Part shown: positions 42,422-52,019 of the stretch, piece after piece | Layout of the letters: every line of letters begins with the position of its first letter | Position numbering within the stretch: position 1 is the stretch's first letter | From: Planctomycetaceae bacterium | GTDB taxonomy: Bacteria; Planctomycetota; Planctomycetia; Planctomycetales; Planctomycetaceae | Reading direction: 5' to 3' | DNA: 64,000 nt | Assembly (NCBI GenBank): GCA_020638955.1 | Contig: JACKHO010000007.1 | Coordinates: 62,001 to 126,000 of the forward strand | Program-made: the position numbers and the translations under genes | Notes under the pieces: generated by a model | The model's input: only the letters and a program-made list of their open reading frames with translations | Told to the model about the DNA's origin: nothing | Databases searched by the model: none

Positions 42422-43978
42422 TCAGTTTGCCGAAACAGCTTCCAGCCGCATGAGTACGGCCACCTGAATGGCTCCACAGACGGCGGCCAAGACGTAATAC
42501 AGCGGCGCCACCTGCGCCATGGCACTTTTCTCCGCCTCTTCGATGAGGAGCATCATGCTGCCGACAACGGGAGCGAGGACGAAGCCAATGACCACCAGTA
42601 GTGCCACAGCGAGAGCGGTTCCACCCCATTTCACATAGAGTGAACACAACACGGAGAGATGGCACAGCACGAGAAAGGTGCCGACGAGAGTCACCGTTTC
42701 TGGAACAAGAAACCACCTTCCAATTTCGCTGAGGCTGTGCAGGCTCAGCGTTAAAGCGACTGCCAAAACGAGCGTTGGGGCGATGGCAAGCAGACAGCCC
42801 GCGAGCTTGCTGTAACTCAGCGAACCGGTCGAATGCGGCAGCATCATGAGGTTGGCGAGCGTGCCATCTTTCTGTTCGACATGAAACAGTTGCGAGCAGG
42901 CAAAAATGAGCTCGAAGCCGGCCACAAAGTAGAGCGCACTTTCGATGCACGGGAGCGGTTCCTGAAACGTCATCGCCTTGAACCAGTCAGCCTTCCAGAA
43001 CACCAGCGACACGTACACCGCGAAACCAGCAAGTTTGATGAGCCAGTACGCGTAACCCCCAAACAGGAAGTGGAAATCCTTCCAGACCAGCGGTGCCTTC
43101 CCCACTCGCGGCACAACGTTCCACCAACGCCCTTCGGACGTCTGAGAGGCCTGCCAACGCGGAGATTCGGAAATGTCGGCAACCCAGACAATACGCTGAA
43201 AAACAATCGCCGACATCAGGAAGGCCATGGATCCCACGCAGAAGCTGAACGTGGCCTGCGTACTCCAGAGTCCACCGGGATATCGAATCTGCAAAATGTC
43301 ATCGACTCGATGCGTCACGGAAATCTGGTTGTATGTTTCCAACAACTCCTTACCCCAGGCGCCCCAAGAGTCGTTGAGGGGCAGACCGGGGCCACTCAGA
43401 AAACTGAGTTGGTAACTCAACCAGGGGATACTGCCGAGAACCAGAAACAGCAAAAAGCCAAACAGCACAACGGCCTGTACAGTGCGGCGGGCACAAGTTG
43501 ACGCCAGCAAGGCGAGATTAGCGATCATGAACAAGAACATGGCGAGTGCGATGTACGTCGCCGCAATTTGTCGAACGGTAATCCCACCCAGTGTCAAAGC
43601 CAGCAGAGCGAACGGGAATTGTGCGGCGAACAGCAGCCATGACGAAATCACCCGGGCCGTGGACTTTCCCAGCAGGATGGAAACCGGAGACATGTTGGCC
43701 AGCAGCAACAACCCCAAGGTCCCTTCTTCTTTCTCCTCGGTAATGGCCGTAACGAAGTGGCCGAAACCTGCCAGGAGAATGAGTACCGTCCCTAAGTGGG
43801 ACAGTCCGGAGAAGAAGCGTAAACCCGCTGGTGCCAGACTGTTGTCGTCATTGGCGTGAGCCACACACAGCAGCACGAGAATAAACAGAACGGCTGCAAT
43901 CCGGGCCCAATGCGCGCGCGGTTTAAGCGCGTCATTTCGTATCGATCGCTGCAGCAGTGCGAAACTACCTGCGAACAT
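42422..43978 (-). CDS. ABC-2-type permease, orphan
   Basis: The 518-residue protein has about twelve hydrophobic helices in two halves. The segment 'GHFVTAITEEKEEGTLGLLLLANMSPVSILLGKSTARVISSWLLF' is the ABC-2 permease signature (EEKEEGTL...S), repeated in altered form in the second half ('HVEQKDGTLANLMMLPHSTGSLSYSKLAGCLLA'). It resembles GldF/NatB-like permeases duplicated in one chain. No ATPase gene is adjacent, so its ATP-binding partner must be encoded elsewhere. It is transcribed divergently from the vWA gene at 44278. Confidence 0.85.
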   Translation of the reverse strand: MFAGSFALLQRSIRNDALKPRAHWARIAAVLFILVLLCVAHANDDNSLAPAGLRFFSGLSHLGTVLILLAGFGHFVTAITEEKEEGTLGLLLLANMSPVSILLGKSTARVISSWLLFAAQFPFALLALTLGGITVRQIAATYIALAMFLFMIANLALLASTCARRTVQAVVLFGFLLFLVLGSIPWLSYQLSFLSGPGLPLNDSWGAWGKELLETYNQISVTHRVDDILQIRYPGGLWSTQATFSFCVGSMAFLMSAIVFQRIVWVADISESPRWQASQTSEGRWWNVVPRVGKAPLVWKDFHFLFGGYAYWLIKLAGFAVYVSLVFWKADWFKAMTFQEPLPCIESALYFVAGFELIFACSQLFHVEQKDGTLANLMMLPHSTGSLSYSKLAGCLLAIAPTLVLAVALTLSLHSLSEIGRWFLVPETVTLVGTFLVLCHLSVLCSLYVKWGGTALAVALLVVIGFVLAPVVGSMMLLIEEAEKSAMAQVAPLYYVLAAVCGAIQVAVLMRLEAVSAN

Positions 43979-44277
43979 TCCGGTTCCGCTTGGAGTTTTG
44001 AAAGTATACTGGTTTTAGCCAGGAAGATGGGGAAGTTCGGTTCGTACGTCCCAAATGGGGCTCATGTTGGTCAAAATGGCTCGATTTTTCCGGAACATCC
44101 CAACTGGGCTTCATTTCCAAATTTTTGTGTCGCCCGCAGTTGCCCCCTTCACCGACGCACTGGGGGCCGTTAATATGTCAGGCGGGGAGCGGTGCGCCAA
44201 CCGTGAGAATTGGTGCCCACAACGCCCTTGCACACTGTGACAAACTTCATTGTCATTCTTTTCGATGTGAGACATCC

Positions 44278-46179
44278 ATGCTTAGCTTCTTTGGCTTTCG
44301 GGATAGCAAAAACTGGTCGGCGCTGATGATTTCGGGACTGGTGCATGCCGTCCTGCTGGGAGCGCTGGGGTTGTACAAAATCAGCACGGCTCTCGACATT
44401 CCCGTCGTTTCCGTCGAAACAGTCATCGATGAAGAGCGGACTCAGGAAGAGTTCACGCAGGACATGACGCTCGACACCACGACGTCGGAGAATCTGTCAA
44501 CACAGGCAGGTGGAGTCGTCACAACGAGCATTGGTTCCGCAGCCTCCACTCCGATCTCACAAACGAAAATCGAAACGTCCGAGGCGCTGAAAGATCCCGA
44601 AGTTCGCGTGGTTACCATTGGTGACATCACCATTCCGGGCGTTGGTGAACTAAACGTCGACCTGGGCGAAGGGGAAGTCTCTGGTGAAGTTGGCGCCCGC
44701 GTGGAAGGTTACGGCGTCGCGATGCACCGCATCACTCAGGAACTCACCCGCATGATGCGGCAACAGCCCGTCATTGCCGTCTGGCTGTTCGATGCCTCCA
44801 ACAGTCTGAAAGACGACCGCGCCGAAATCCGTGATAACTTTCACAAGATTTACGAAGAACTCAACATCGCCCAAAAGCAGGCAACGCAAACCGGCCAGAA
44901 GTATGCAGCTCTGGAAACGATGATTTGCAGCTTCGGTGAAGGCGTCAAAGAGTATCTGCCCAAGCCAACGGCTGAACTCGACGCGATCAAAAAGGCCATC
45001 GACAGCGTCAAGGAAGATGAGTCCGGCAAAGAAATGACCTTCTCGTCCATTCAAGCCATGATGGAGAAATACGGTAACGCCTCGAAGCGGACCGATCGCA
45101 AACTCGTCATCATTTGCCTCACAGATGAAACGGGTGAAGACGACATCAAGCTCGAAGAAGTCATCGACAAGGCGGAACGTTTCAGCGTGCCCTGCTACTT
45201 CATGGGACGCGAAGCGATTTTCGGTTACCCCTATGCCCACGTACGCTGGGTCGACCCTGAGTTTGGGCTGGCGCACGACATTCGTGTCGACCGTGGCCCT
45301 GAAACGGCAATGCCCGAATGCTTGCAATACAACGGTTTCAGCGGTCGCTGGGATTCCGCCTCCAGTGGTTTCGGTCCTTACGCTCAAGTCCGACTGGCAA
45401 AACGCTCGGGCGGTATTTTCTTCATGCTTTCAACGCAAGAAAAGGACCTCATAGGCAGTGCAGCCCATTTGGAACGTAAGTTCGATGATTTGGCGATGAA
45501 AGAATACGAGCCACTGCTGCTCGCTCGGCGTGAATATGAAGCATCCCGCAACCAGAACAAATTCCGGCAGACTATTTGGGAAGTCATTGTCGCGTTGAAC
45601 CCACACGCAGGTTTTGACCAGCAGCTCAATTTGCGTTGGCGCTGGTACCCCATTGACCATGAGGAGTTTGAGCGCGAGGCTGGCATCCAGTTCCAGAAGG
45701 GTCTGCGGGCCATGGCCAAGGTAGATCAGGGAATCAAACTCTTGGACAGCATTCGCAAGTTGCGAGACGAAGAGCGCGAACCACGTTGGCGAGCGGCTTA
45801 CGACCTGTGCTATGCCCAGCTCCTTTCCTACCGTGTCCGCGAGTTCCAGTTCCTGCTCCGACTGGACCAGCATCGGAAAGCGAAACCTCTGCCCAAAGAC
45901 CCGAAGCACAACTTCTGGGACTTGCATCATACCAAAGACATGCTTGAACCCGATGATGAGCAAATCAAGGCGACCAAGGTCGACATGAAGTTGCTGGAAG
46001 AACAGCGTCAGCTTGCCATCAAGATGTATGACTTTGTCATCGAACAGCACCCCAAGACCCCTTGGGCACAACGTGCTGAGCAAGAAAAAGACTGGGGATT
46101 CGGCGTAGCATTCCACAGCTACTTCCACGACCCCAAGTATGATGACGAGAAGTACCGGCAACGGATTCCGAAGTTCTAA
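44278..46179 (+). CDS. membrane-anchored vWA-domain protein with TonB-like N-terminus
   Basis: From ATG 44278 the protein has 633 residues. The start MLSFFGFRDSKNWSALMISGLVHAVLLGALGLYKI resembles the TonB/TonB-like membrane anchor ('S...LVHA.LL'). A Thr/Glu/Val-rich periplasmic spacer (40-150) precedes a vWA domain with MIDAS DASNS (172-176), 'RKLVIICLTDETGEDD' and 'FSVPCYFMGREAIFGYPYAHVRWVDPE'. The last ~230 residues are helical and charged ('KVDQGIKLLDSIRKLRDEEREPRWRAAYDLCYAQLLSYR'). It probably scaffolds a protein complex in the envelope. The partner is unknown. Confidence 0.82.
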   Translation: MLSFFGFRDSKNWSALMISGLVHAVLLGALGLYKISTALDIPVVSVETVIDEERTQEEFTQDMTLDTTTSENLSTQAGGVVTTSIGSAASTPISQTKIETSEALKDPEVRVVTIGDITIPGVGELNVDLGEGEVSGEVGARVEGYGVAMHRITQELTRMMRQQPVIAVWLFDASNSLKDDRAEIRDNFHKIYEELNIAQKQATQTGQKYAALETMICSFGEGVKEYLPKPTAELDAIKKAIDSVKEDESGKEMTFSSIQAMMEKYGNASKRTDRKLVIICLTDETGEDDIKLEEVIDKAERFSVPCYFMGREAIFGYPYAHVRWVDPEFGLAHDIRVDRGPETAMPECLQYNGFSGRWDSASSGFGPYAQVRLAKRSGGIFFMLSTQEKDLIGSAAHLERKFDDLAMKEYEPLLLARREYEASRNQNKFRQTIWEVIVALNPHAGFDQQLNLRWRWYPIDHEEFEREAGIQFQKGLRAMAKVDQGIKLLDSIRKLRDEEREPRWRAAYDLCYAQLLSYRVREFQFLLRLDQHRKAKPLPKDPKHNFWDLHHTKDMLEPDDEQIKATKVDMKLLEEQRQLAIKMYDFVIEQHPKTPWAQRAEQEKDWGFGVAFHSYFHDPKYDDEKYRQRIPKF

Positions 46180-46281
46180 TCGGAGCGACAGCGACGCGAA
46201 TTCAGGAGCGGGCTGCGCATACCTGCGAGTGACGTCGTGCACTCGTGGCCAATCTCAATTTCTACCGTAAGCCATTGAACA

Positions 46282-47298
46282 ATGAGCGTTGACATTATGC
46301 ATTGGGGACAAACGGACGACGGAACGGACTTCTCTCTGTTCACACTGGAGAACGACGTCCTCAAAGTGCAAATCACCAATCTGGGTGCCGCGCTGGTGAC
46401 CCTCGAAGCTCCTGACCGCAACGGTAAACGTGCCAACGTCAACCTGCGGCATGCTGCGGCGGAAACCTATATTCAAAACCCCAGCAGCTTCGGCGCGACG
46501 TGCGGTCGGTACGCCAATCGTATTGGCAAAGGTCAGTTCGAACTGGACGGAAAGAAGTATCAACTGGCGCTGAACAACGGCCCCAATCATTTGCATGGCG
46601 GTGTCAAAGGCTTCAACCACTATGTCTGGTCCGCAGAGCCGCAGGCGGACTTCATTACCTTTCGGATGGTCAGCCCCAGCGGTGATGAAGGCTACCCCGG
46701 CGAACTGAGCGTGGCTGTCACCTTCACGTTGAAAGGGAATGAACTCATTCTCGATTACAAGGCGACAACCGACGCCCCGACCGTGCTCAACCTGACCAAC
46801 CACGCCTACTGGAATTTGGGCGGGGTGGATTCCGGCACAGTTTACGACCACATTCTGCAACTGGCGTGCGACAAGTACCTCGAAGCCGATGCCAACGTCC
46901 TTGTCTCGGGGAAAATCAGTGACGTCGCCAGCACGCCGTTCGACTTCCGCGAGCCGCATACCATAGGGGCACGCATCAACCAAATTGACATTGGCGGTTA
47001 CGACCACTGCTATGCCATCAACGACTGGGATGGTTCTTTGCGAACCATCGCTAAGGCAGTGCATCCTGAGAGTGGCCGCGTCATGGAAGTGGCTACGACA
47101 GAGCCCGGCGTGCAGCTTTATACGGCCAACCATTTCAGTGGAAATGCCGGATCGGCTGGGGCACCGAAGCACGGAGCGTTCTGTCTCGAATGCCAGCATT
47201 ATCCCGACTCGCCGAACCATGCAGATTTCCCGACGACGGTGCTGCGTCCCGGTGCGGAATACACCCAGAAGACAATCCACCGTTTTCTCGTCGATTGA
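46282..47298 (+). CDS. galM: aldose 1-epimerase (galactose mutarotase)
   Basis: The 338-residue protein has the expected family length and motifs: 'ITNLGAALVTLEAPDRNGK', 'SSFGATCGRYANRIGKGQFELDGKKYQLALNNGPNHLHGG' with the substrate-binding His of NHLHGG, 'VLNLTNHAYWNLGG' with the catalytic His, 'GYDHCYAIN' and 'GVQLYTANHF'. The acid 'FCLECQHYPDSPNH' carries the catalytic Glu. It interconverts the alpha and beta anomers of glucose/galactose. queA follows 30 bp later on the same strand. Confidence 0.94.
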   Translation: MSVDIMHWGQTDDGTDFSLFTLENDVLKVQITNLGAALVTLEAPDRNGKRANVNLRHAAAETYIQNPSSFGATCGRYANRIGKGQFELDGKKYQLALNNGPNHLHGGVKGFNHYVWSAEPQADFITFRMVSPSGDEGYPGELSVAVTFTLKGNELILDYKATTDAPTVLNLTNHAYWNLGGVDSGTVYDHILQLACDKYLEADANVLVSGKISDVASTPFDFREPHTIGARINQIDIGGYDHCYAINDWDGSLRTIAKAVHPESGRVMEVATTEPGVQLYTANHFSGNAGSAGAPKHGAFCLECQHYPDSPNHADFPTTVLRPGAEYTQKTIHRFLVD

Positions 47299-47328
47299 GT
47301 TTCATCCTCACCAGCGTCTGTTTTGTCG

Positions 47329-48390
47329 ATGACTCACGACGATTCCGTTGACCTCTACCAGTTCGACTTGCCCGAAGAACTCATTGCACAGGTTCCTGTC
47401 GAACCGCGTGATGAATCGCGACTGCTGGTCGTCGACCGCGCAACAGGTAGTCTTCAGCATAAGCAATTTCGCGATCTGCCCGAATTTCTCTCCCCCGGAG
47501 ATTTGCTGGTTGTCAATGAAACCCGCGTTGTTCGTGCTCGTTTGACGGGCATTCGCACGAACACGGGCGGACGCTGGGAGGGGCTGTTTCTGCGAGAAGA
47601 GTCGCCAGGCGTGTGGCGCATTATTGGTTCGACCCGTGGCAAACTTCTGCCCGGCGAAACAATCACGCTGCAGTCTTCGGCACTTGCGGGTTCAGCAGAT
47701 ACCGTGACCCTTCGTCTGCTGTCCCGGGAAGAAGGCGGGGAGTGGCTTGCTGAGCCGCAGTCTGACACGCCAACGCTCGACTTGCTCGAAGGGTTTGGCG
47801 ACATCCCGCTTCCGCCGTACATGCAGCGAGACTCGCAGACCAGCGATATTCAGCGCTATCAGACAACCTACGCCAAAACACCAGGCGCCGTCGCTGCTCC
47901 CACCGCCGGTTTGCACTTCACCCCGGAACTGTTTGAGGCCATTCGGGAAAAAGGCATCGACATCGCGGCGGTTACGCTGCATGTCGGGTTGGGGACGTTC
48001 CGGCCCGTCGCTGTTGATCGGCTGAGTGAACATCAAATGCACGCCGAGTGGTGCGAGTTGTCGGAAGAAACCGTCAGGAAAATCAACGAGACACGACAGC
48101 GTGGAGGCCGCGTGATTGCAGTGGGCACCACGACCGTTCGAACGCTGGAGTCGGTTGCCAGTCAGGGTGAGCTGCGTCCCTGGAGCGGGATGACGTCGAT
48201 TTTCATCAAACCGCCGTATGACTTCAAAGTGGTCGACCAGCTCATCACGAATTTTCACCTGCCCAAGTCAACGCTGCTCGTACTCGTCTCCGCATTCGCC
48301 TCGCGCGACCAAATCCTCAGCGCCTACCAAGCGGCAATTGAAGAGAAATACCGGTTCTACAGCTACGGCGACGCCATGCTCATTCAGTAA
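47329..48390 (+). CDS. queA: S-adenosylmethionine:tRNA ribosyltransferase-isomerase
   Basis: The 353-residue protein starts at ATG 47329; a TTG six bases earlier is less likely. It matches QueA throughout: 'DLYQFDLPEELIAQVPVEPRDESRLLVVDR', 'GDLLVVNETRVVRARL', 'PLPPYMQR', 'YQTTYAKTPGAVAAPTAGLHFTPEL', 'LHVGLGTFRPV', 'HAEWCEL', 'VIAVGTTTVRTLES' and 'LITNFHLPKSTLLVLVSAF'. It makes epoxyqueuosine in the wobble position of tRNAs with GUN anticodons. It is convergent with the DUF1501 gene, 13 bp apart. Confidence 0.97.
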   Translation: MTHDDSVDLYQFDLPEELIAQVPVEPRDESRLLVVDRATGSLQHKQFRDLPEFLSPGDLLVVNETRVVRARLTGIRTNTGGRWEGLFLREESPGVWRIIGSTRGKLLPGETITLQSSALAGSADTVTLRLLSREEGGEWLAEPQSDTPTLDLLEGFGDIPLPPYMQRDSQTSDIQRYQTTYAKTPGAVAAPTAGLHFTPELFEAIREKGIDIAAVTLHVGLGTFRPVAVDRLSEHQMHAEWCELSEETVRKINETRQRGGRVIAVGTTTVRTLESVASQGELRPWSGMTSIFIKPPYDFKVVDQLITNFHLPKSTLLVLVSAFASRDQILSAYQAAIEEKYRFYSYGDAMLIQ

Positions 48391-48403
48391 GAGCACGACG
48401 CGA

Positions 48404-49852
48404 CTACGCCAAAATCCCTTCCACAGGGCCGTGGTCTTCCACACCGGTCAAACGCACATCCAGCCCCTGGAATTTGACCGAAAGGCGACGATGGTCAATT
48501 CCCAGGCAATGCAGAATCGTCGCGTTCAAATCGTGGATGTGGACCGGCTTGTCGACGATGTTGTAGCTGAAATCATCGGTCTCGCCGTAGACAACGCCCG
48601 GTTTAATTCCGCCGCCAGCCATCCAAATTGTGAAGCAGCGGGGATGGTGATCGCGTCCGTAGTTCTCGCGGGTTAATCCGCCCTGTGAGTACACAGTGCG
48701 ACCAAATTCCCCTCCCCACACGACGAGCGTGTCTTCGAGCAGGCCCCGCTCTTTCAGGTCCTGAATAAGTGCCCAGCTTGGTTGATCAATGTCACGCGCC
48801 TGATTCGGCAAATCGCCAGCAATATTGCCGTGCTGATCCCAACCACGGTGGAAGATTTGCACGAAACGGACGTCGCGTTCAATCATGCGGCGTGCGAGCA
48901 GGCAACTGGCCGCATACGTTCCCGGCTTTTCCACATCCGGCCCATACATTTCGAGGGTCGCCTTCGTCTCTCCACTGATGTCCGTCATTTCGGGAACGGA
49001 CGACTGCATCCGAAACGCCATTTCCGCCTGCTCAATGCGCGTGCGTGTTTCGGGATCTCCGTAGGTATCCAGCGTCTTCTCATTCAGCGCCGCCAGTCGA
49101 TCGAGCATCCGCCGGCGCGTTTCTGAATCGACTCCCGGGGGATTGGAGAGGAAGAGAACGGGGTCACCTTTTGCACGCAGCGAAACTCCCTGATATTCGC
49201 CGGGCAGGAAGCCACTCCCCCACAGACGGTTGTAGAGTGCCTGCGCCTGTTGGCGCCCGGTCCAGGAGGGTGTCATGACGACGAACGAGGGAAGATTCTC
49301 ATTCATTGTGCCCAGGCCATAACTCAGCCACGCACCGAGACTCGCCCGGCCCGGCAACTGGTGCCCGGTGCAAATGTACGTAATGGCGGGGTCGTGGTTG
49401 ATGGCTTCCGTATGCAGCGTCCGGATGATCGACAGGTCGTCGACCATTTTCGCGGTGTGGGGAAGCAACTCGCTGACCCAGGTGCCGTTTTGCCCGTACT
49501 GCTGAAACTTGAATTTCGACGGCGCGAGCGGGAACCGCTTCTGGCCTGAGGTCATGGTCGTCAAACGCTGACCGTTCCGTACCGACTCGGGCAAGTCCTT
49601 GTCGAACATTTCGTCCAGCTTCGGCTTGTAGTCGAGCAAATCGATTTGGCTTGGAGCTCCCGCCATGAACAAATAAATCGCACGCTTGGCCTTCGGCGCG
49701 AAGTGCGGAATATCGGGGAGCCCGCCAGCCGAAGCGGATGTCATTGCCGGAGGAAAGAGCGAGGCAAGTGCTGCCGTGCCTAAACCAAGACCCGCAGATC
49801 CAAAAAAGTGGCGGCGGGTGAGTGTCTGAAAGTGTTGATTCACAGGGTGCAT
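48404..49852 (-). CDS. DUF1501 family protein
   Basis: From ATG 49852 the protein has 482 residues and a twin-arginine signal, TRRHFFGSAGLGLG. The body is the DUF1501 (sulfatase-like alkaline-phosphatase fold) type: 'FAPKAKRAIYLFMAGAPSQIDLLDYKP', 'RIMIERDVRFVQIFHRGWDQHGN', 'LVVWGGEFGRTVYSQGG.....GRDHHPRCFTIWMAGGGIKPGVVYGETDDF'. These proteins are usually paired with DUF1549/DUF1553 cytochromes in planctomycetes. Here that type of partner lies ~8 kb away at 56866-62053 instead of next door. The biochemical role is unknown. Confidence 0.93.
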   Translation of the reverse strand: MHPVNQHFQTLTRRHFFGSAGLGLGTAALASLFPPAMTSASAGGLPDIPHFAPKAKRAIYLFMAGAPSQIDLLDYKPKLDEMFDKDLPESVRNGQRLTTMTSGQKRFPLAPSKFKFQQYGQNGTWVSELLPHTAKMVDDLSIIRTLHTEAINHDPAITYICTGHQLPGRASLGAWLSYGLGTMNENLPSFVVMTPSWTGRQQAQALYNRLWGSGFLPGEYQGVSLRAKGDPVLFLSNPPGVDSETRRRMLDRLAALNEKTLDTYGDPETRTRIEQAEMAFRMQSSVPEMTDISGETKATLEMYGPDVEKPGTYAASCLLARRMIERDVRFVQIFHRGWDQHGNIAGDLPNQARDIDQPSWALIQDLKERGLLEDTLVVWGGEFGRTVYSQGGLTRENYGRDHHPRCFTIWMAGGGIKPGVVYGETDDFSYNIVDKPVHIHDLNATILHCLGIDHRRLSVKFQGLDVRLTGVEDHGPVEGILA

Positions 49853-49942
49853 GTCAAACTCCAATACGCCTCATTTGAATGCGAAAACGGCGGTCGTGAC
49901 ACCTCCAAACTACCAGTTGCGGGCGGCTTGGTGCAAGGAGAG

Positions 49943-51796
49943 TTACGACTCAGGGAGCTGCACGTTTGAGGATTTTTCTTCCATGAGAACCAGTTTCGTC
50001 CCCGGGCCGGGACTGAGCTCGGCTTCCCAGTCGACAAGTGACAATTGACCTTGTGTGATCGTTCCCAGGATTTGGGCATTCGGATGCCGCTGCTGGAAGT
50101 CTTCCCAGGTGAATTCGTCGGTCAGTGGGGTCACTTTGATGTCGCAGTATTCAATGCGCTCAGCGAGCGATGTGAAGGAATCTTCCTCCCGAAACAAATA
50201 CCGCAAATTCAAATGGGCGGCGTTGGGATCTTTGGCTGCAGCTGAACCTTTGCGTGGCGAAAGCTGATAAACATTCGACTTCCCGAACACTTCGGCAAAA
50301 TGGAATCCTCCCATTGTGTTGACCTCGTCGTTTTCGGTCATCCCCATGTATCGCCCGATGCCGCCAAGGTCCAAATCCTGAATGGCACTTTCCGAAAGGA
50401 TGTTGACGCTCGACGTTCGTAGTCCCGCCAATCGAGCCTCCAATGTCCGGCTGTGGTTGGCGTCAACCAGCAGCACGGGGAATCCGGCTTCCTGAACCGC
50501 CGAGCCAAACGCCCGGGCAAATGCATTCGCTCCGACAATGAGAATACCTTGGGGATTCGGCGAAGAGAGCTTCAACCAACGTGCGATGTGCGGAGTTGCC
50601 AGACTGTAAACGACAACCGTTCCAATAATGACCATGAAAGTCGCGGGGACCAGTTTCGGCGCCGCATTTCCGAGTTGCAGTGCAAAGACCGAGGCCACCG
50701 CCGCAGCCACAATTCCTCGCGGAGCGAGACAGGCCAGCAAGACTCGATCGCGCAGCAGCACACGCGTTCCCCACAGCGGCAAGAAAACGGACACCGGGCG
50801 AACAATGAGAATAAGCAGCAGTACAAACAATCCGCCCTGCCATCCCAGCGCGGTGAACTCATTCAGGTCGAGACGTGCTGACAGCAACACGAACAGCGTG
50901 GAAATGAGCAACACGCTCAGGTTCTCTTTGAACTCAATAATATGCCGCAGAGAAACGTGGGTGTTGGCCATTGCAATTCCCATGACAGTCACTGTGACCA
51001 GCCCCGCTTCATGTCGGAGTTGGTTCGACAACGTGAATGCGGCAATGACAACTGCCAGAGTCACAGGACTTTCGAGATGATCGGGAATGGCGTGATGGCG
51101 CAGTGCATACGACAGAATCCAGGCGCAGGCGGTGCCTATGACAATTCCGACGAGCAGGGTCCCACCCAGCAGCAACAGGGGATTATGAGCATCATGCTCG
51201 GTCGATCCCGTATGAAATGCAGACTGCGTTTGAAAAACGAGTACTGCGAGCACGGCACCAATGGGGTCAATGATAATCCCTTCCCAGCGGGAAATTGGAC
51301 CTGCGAGCCCCACGGGTCTGAGTTGTCGGAGCAGCGGCCCAATGACGGTCGGCCCCGTAACCACAAGAATGGCCCCCAGAAGCGTCGACGAAAACCAACT
51401 CATACCGAGGACGAAATGCGCCAACAGTGTGGTCAGCCCCCACGTAATGACAACACCGAAAGTTAATAGTCGAACCAGCGGAGCCCCCACTCCGGCCAGC
51501 TCCTGAAATCGCAGCGACATTGCTCCTTCAAACAGGATGATTGCCACACACATGGAGACAAATGGAAAGAGAAGATCCTGAAGCAGTTCTTCGGGACCCA
51601 CAATTCCCAGCGCTGGGCCGGCCAGAATTCCGGCTCCCAGCAACAGCAGGATGGACGGAATCCGCAGTCGAGATGCAAGCCACTGGGCCCCAATTCCCAC
51701 GCCAATGATGACCATGAGTTCGAAGGAAATCCCTTCGAGTCCATTGGTGCCGGTTGCCACCAAGCCGCAACATCGATCAAGCATGTATGACGTCAT
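49943..51796 (-). CDS. CPA-type cation/proton antiporter with RCK (TrkA) domain
   Basis: The protein has 617 residues from ATG 51796; ATG 51784 is a close alternative and the frame is open to 51931. About twelve transmembrane helices (residues 20-415) have antiporter motifs 'IPSILLLLGAGILAGPALGIVG' and 'VVTGPTVIGPLLRQLRP...ISRWEGIIIDPIGAVLAVLVFQ', the 'DP' being in the ion-binding helix. A TrkA-N nucleotide-binding domain follows ('GILIVGANAFARAFGSAVQEAGFPVLLVDANH') and a C-terminal regulatory part. It exchanges Na+/K+ for protons across the inner membrane and is gated by the soluble domain. Confidence 0.9.
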   Translation of the reverse strand: MTSYMLDRCCGLVATGTNGLEGISFELMVIIGVGIGAQWLASRLRIPSILLLLGAGILAGPALGIVGPEELLQDLLFPFVSMCVAIILFEGAMSLRFQELAGVGAPLVRLLTFGVVITWGLTTLLAHFVLGMSWFSSTLLGAILVVTGPTVIGPLLRQLRPVGLAGPISRWEGIIIDPIGAVLAVLVFQTQSAFHTGSTEHDAHNPLLLLGGTLLVGIVIGTACAWILSYALRHHAIPDHLESPVTLAVVIAAFTLSNQLRHEAGLVTVTVMGIAMANTHVSLRHIIEFKENLSVLLISTLFVLLSARLDLNEFTALGWQGGLFVLLLILIVRPVSVFLPLWGTRVLLRDRVLLACLAPRGIVAAAVASVFALQLGNAAPKLVPATFMVIIGTVVVYSLATPHIARWLKLSSPNPQGILIVGANAFARAFGSAVQEAGFPVLLVDANHSRTLEARLAGLRTSSVNILSESAIQDLDLGGIGRYMGMTENDEVNTMGGFHFAEVFGKSNVYQLSPRKGSAAAKDPNAAHLNLRYLFREEDSFTSLAERIEYCDIKVTPLTDEFTWEDFQQRHPNAQILGTITQGQLSLVDWEAELSPGPGTKLVLMEEKSSNVQLPES

Positions 51797-52019
51797 CCTC
51801 CCGTCCCATTTGTCGATCCCCAATGTGACGGGTTCACGATTTGATCGCAATGTTAGCAGTCGAGATTTGAGGGAACCGCGAACAAAACAGCTTCGGCGAA
51901 TTGTGGCCCGAACTGTTCCCTCCCATTTCAATCACTGAAACGATAGCCTATTCAAGACAAAATGGTTGTGTGTCGAGCCGAGTTAGCGTCGTACACAGAT
52001 TTCGGGTGAAAGAACAGGA

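Noticed and set aside
46255..47280. 341-codon open frame on the minus strand
   Set aside because: It is antisense to galM, whose motifs are unambiguous, and the composition is that of a shadow frame.
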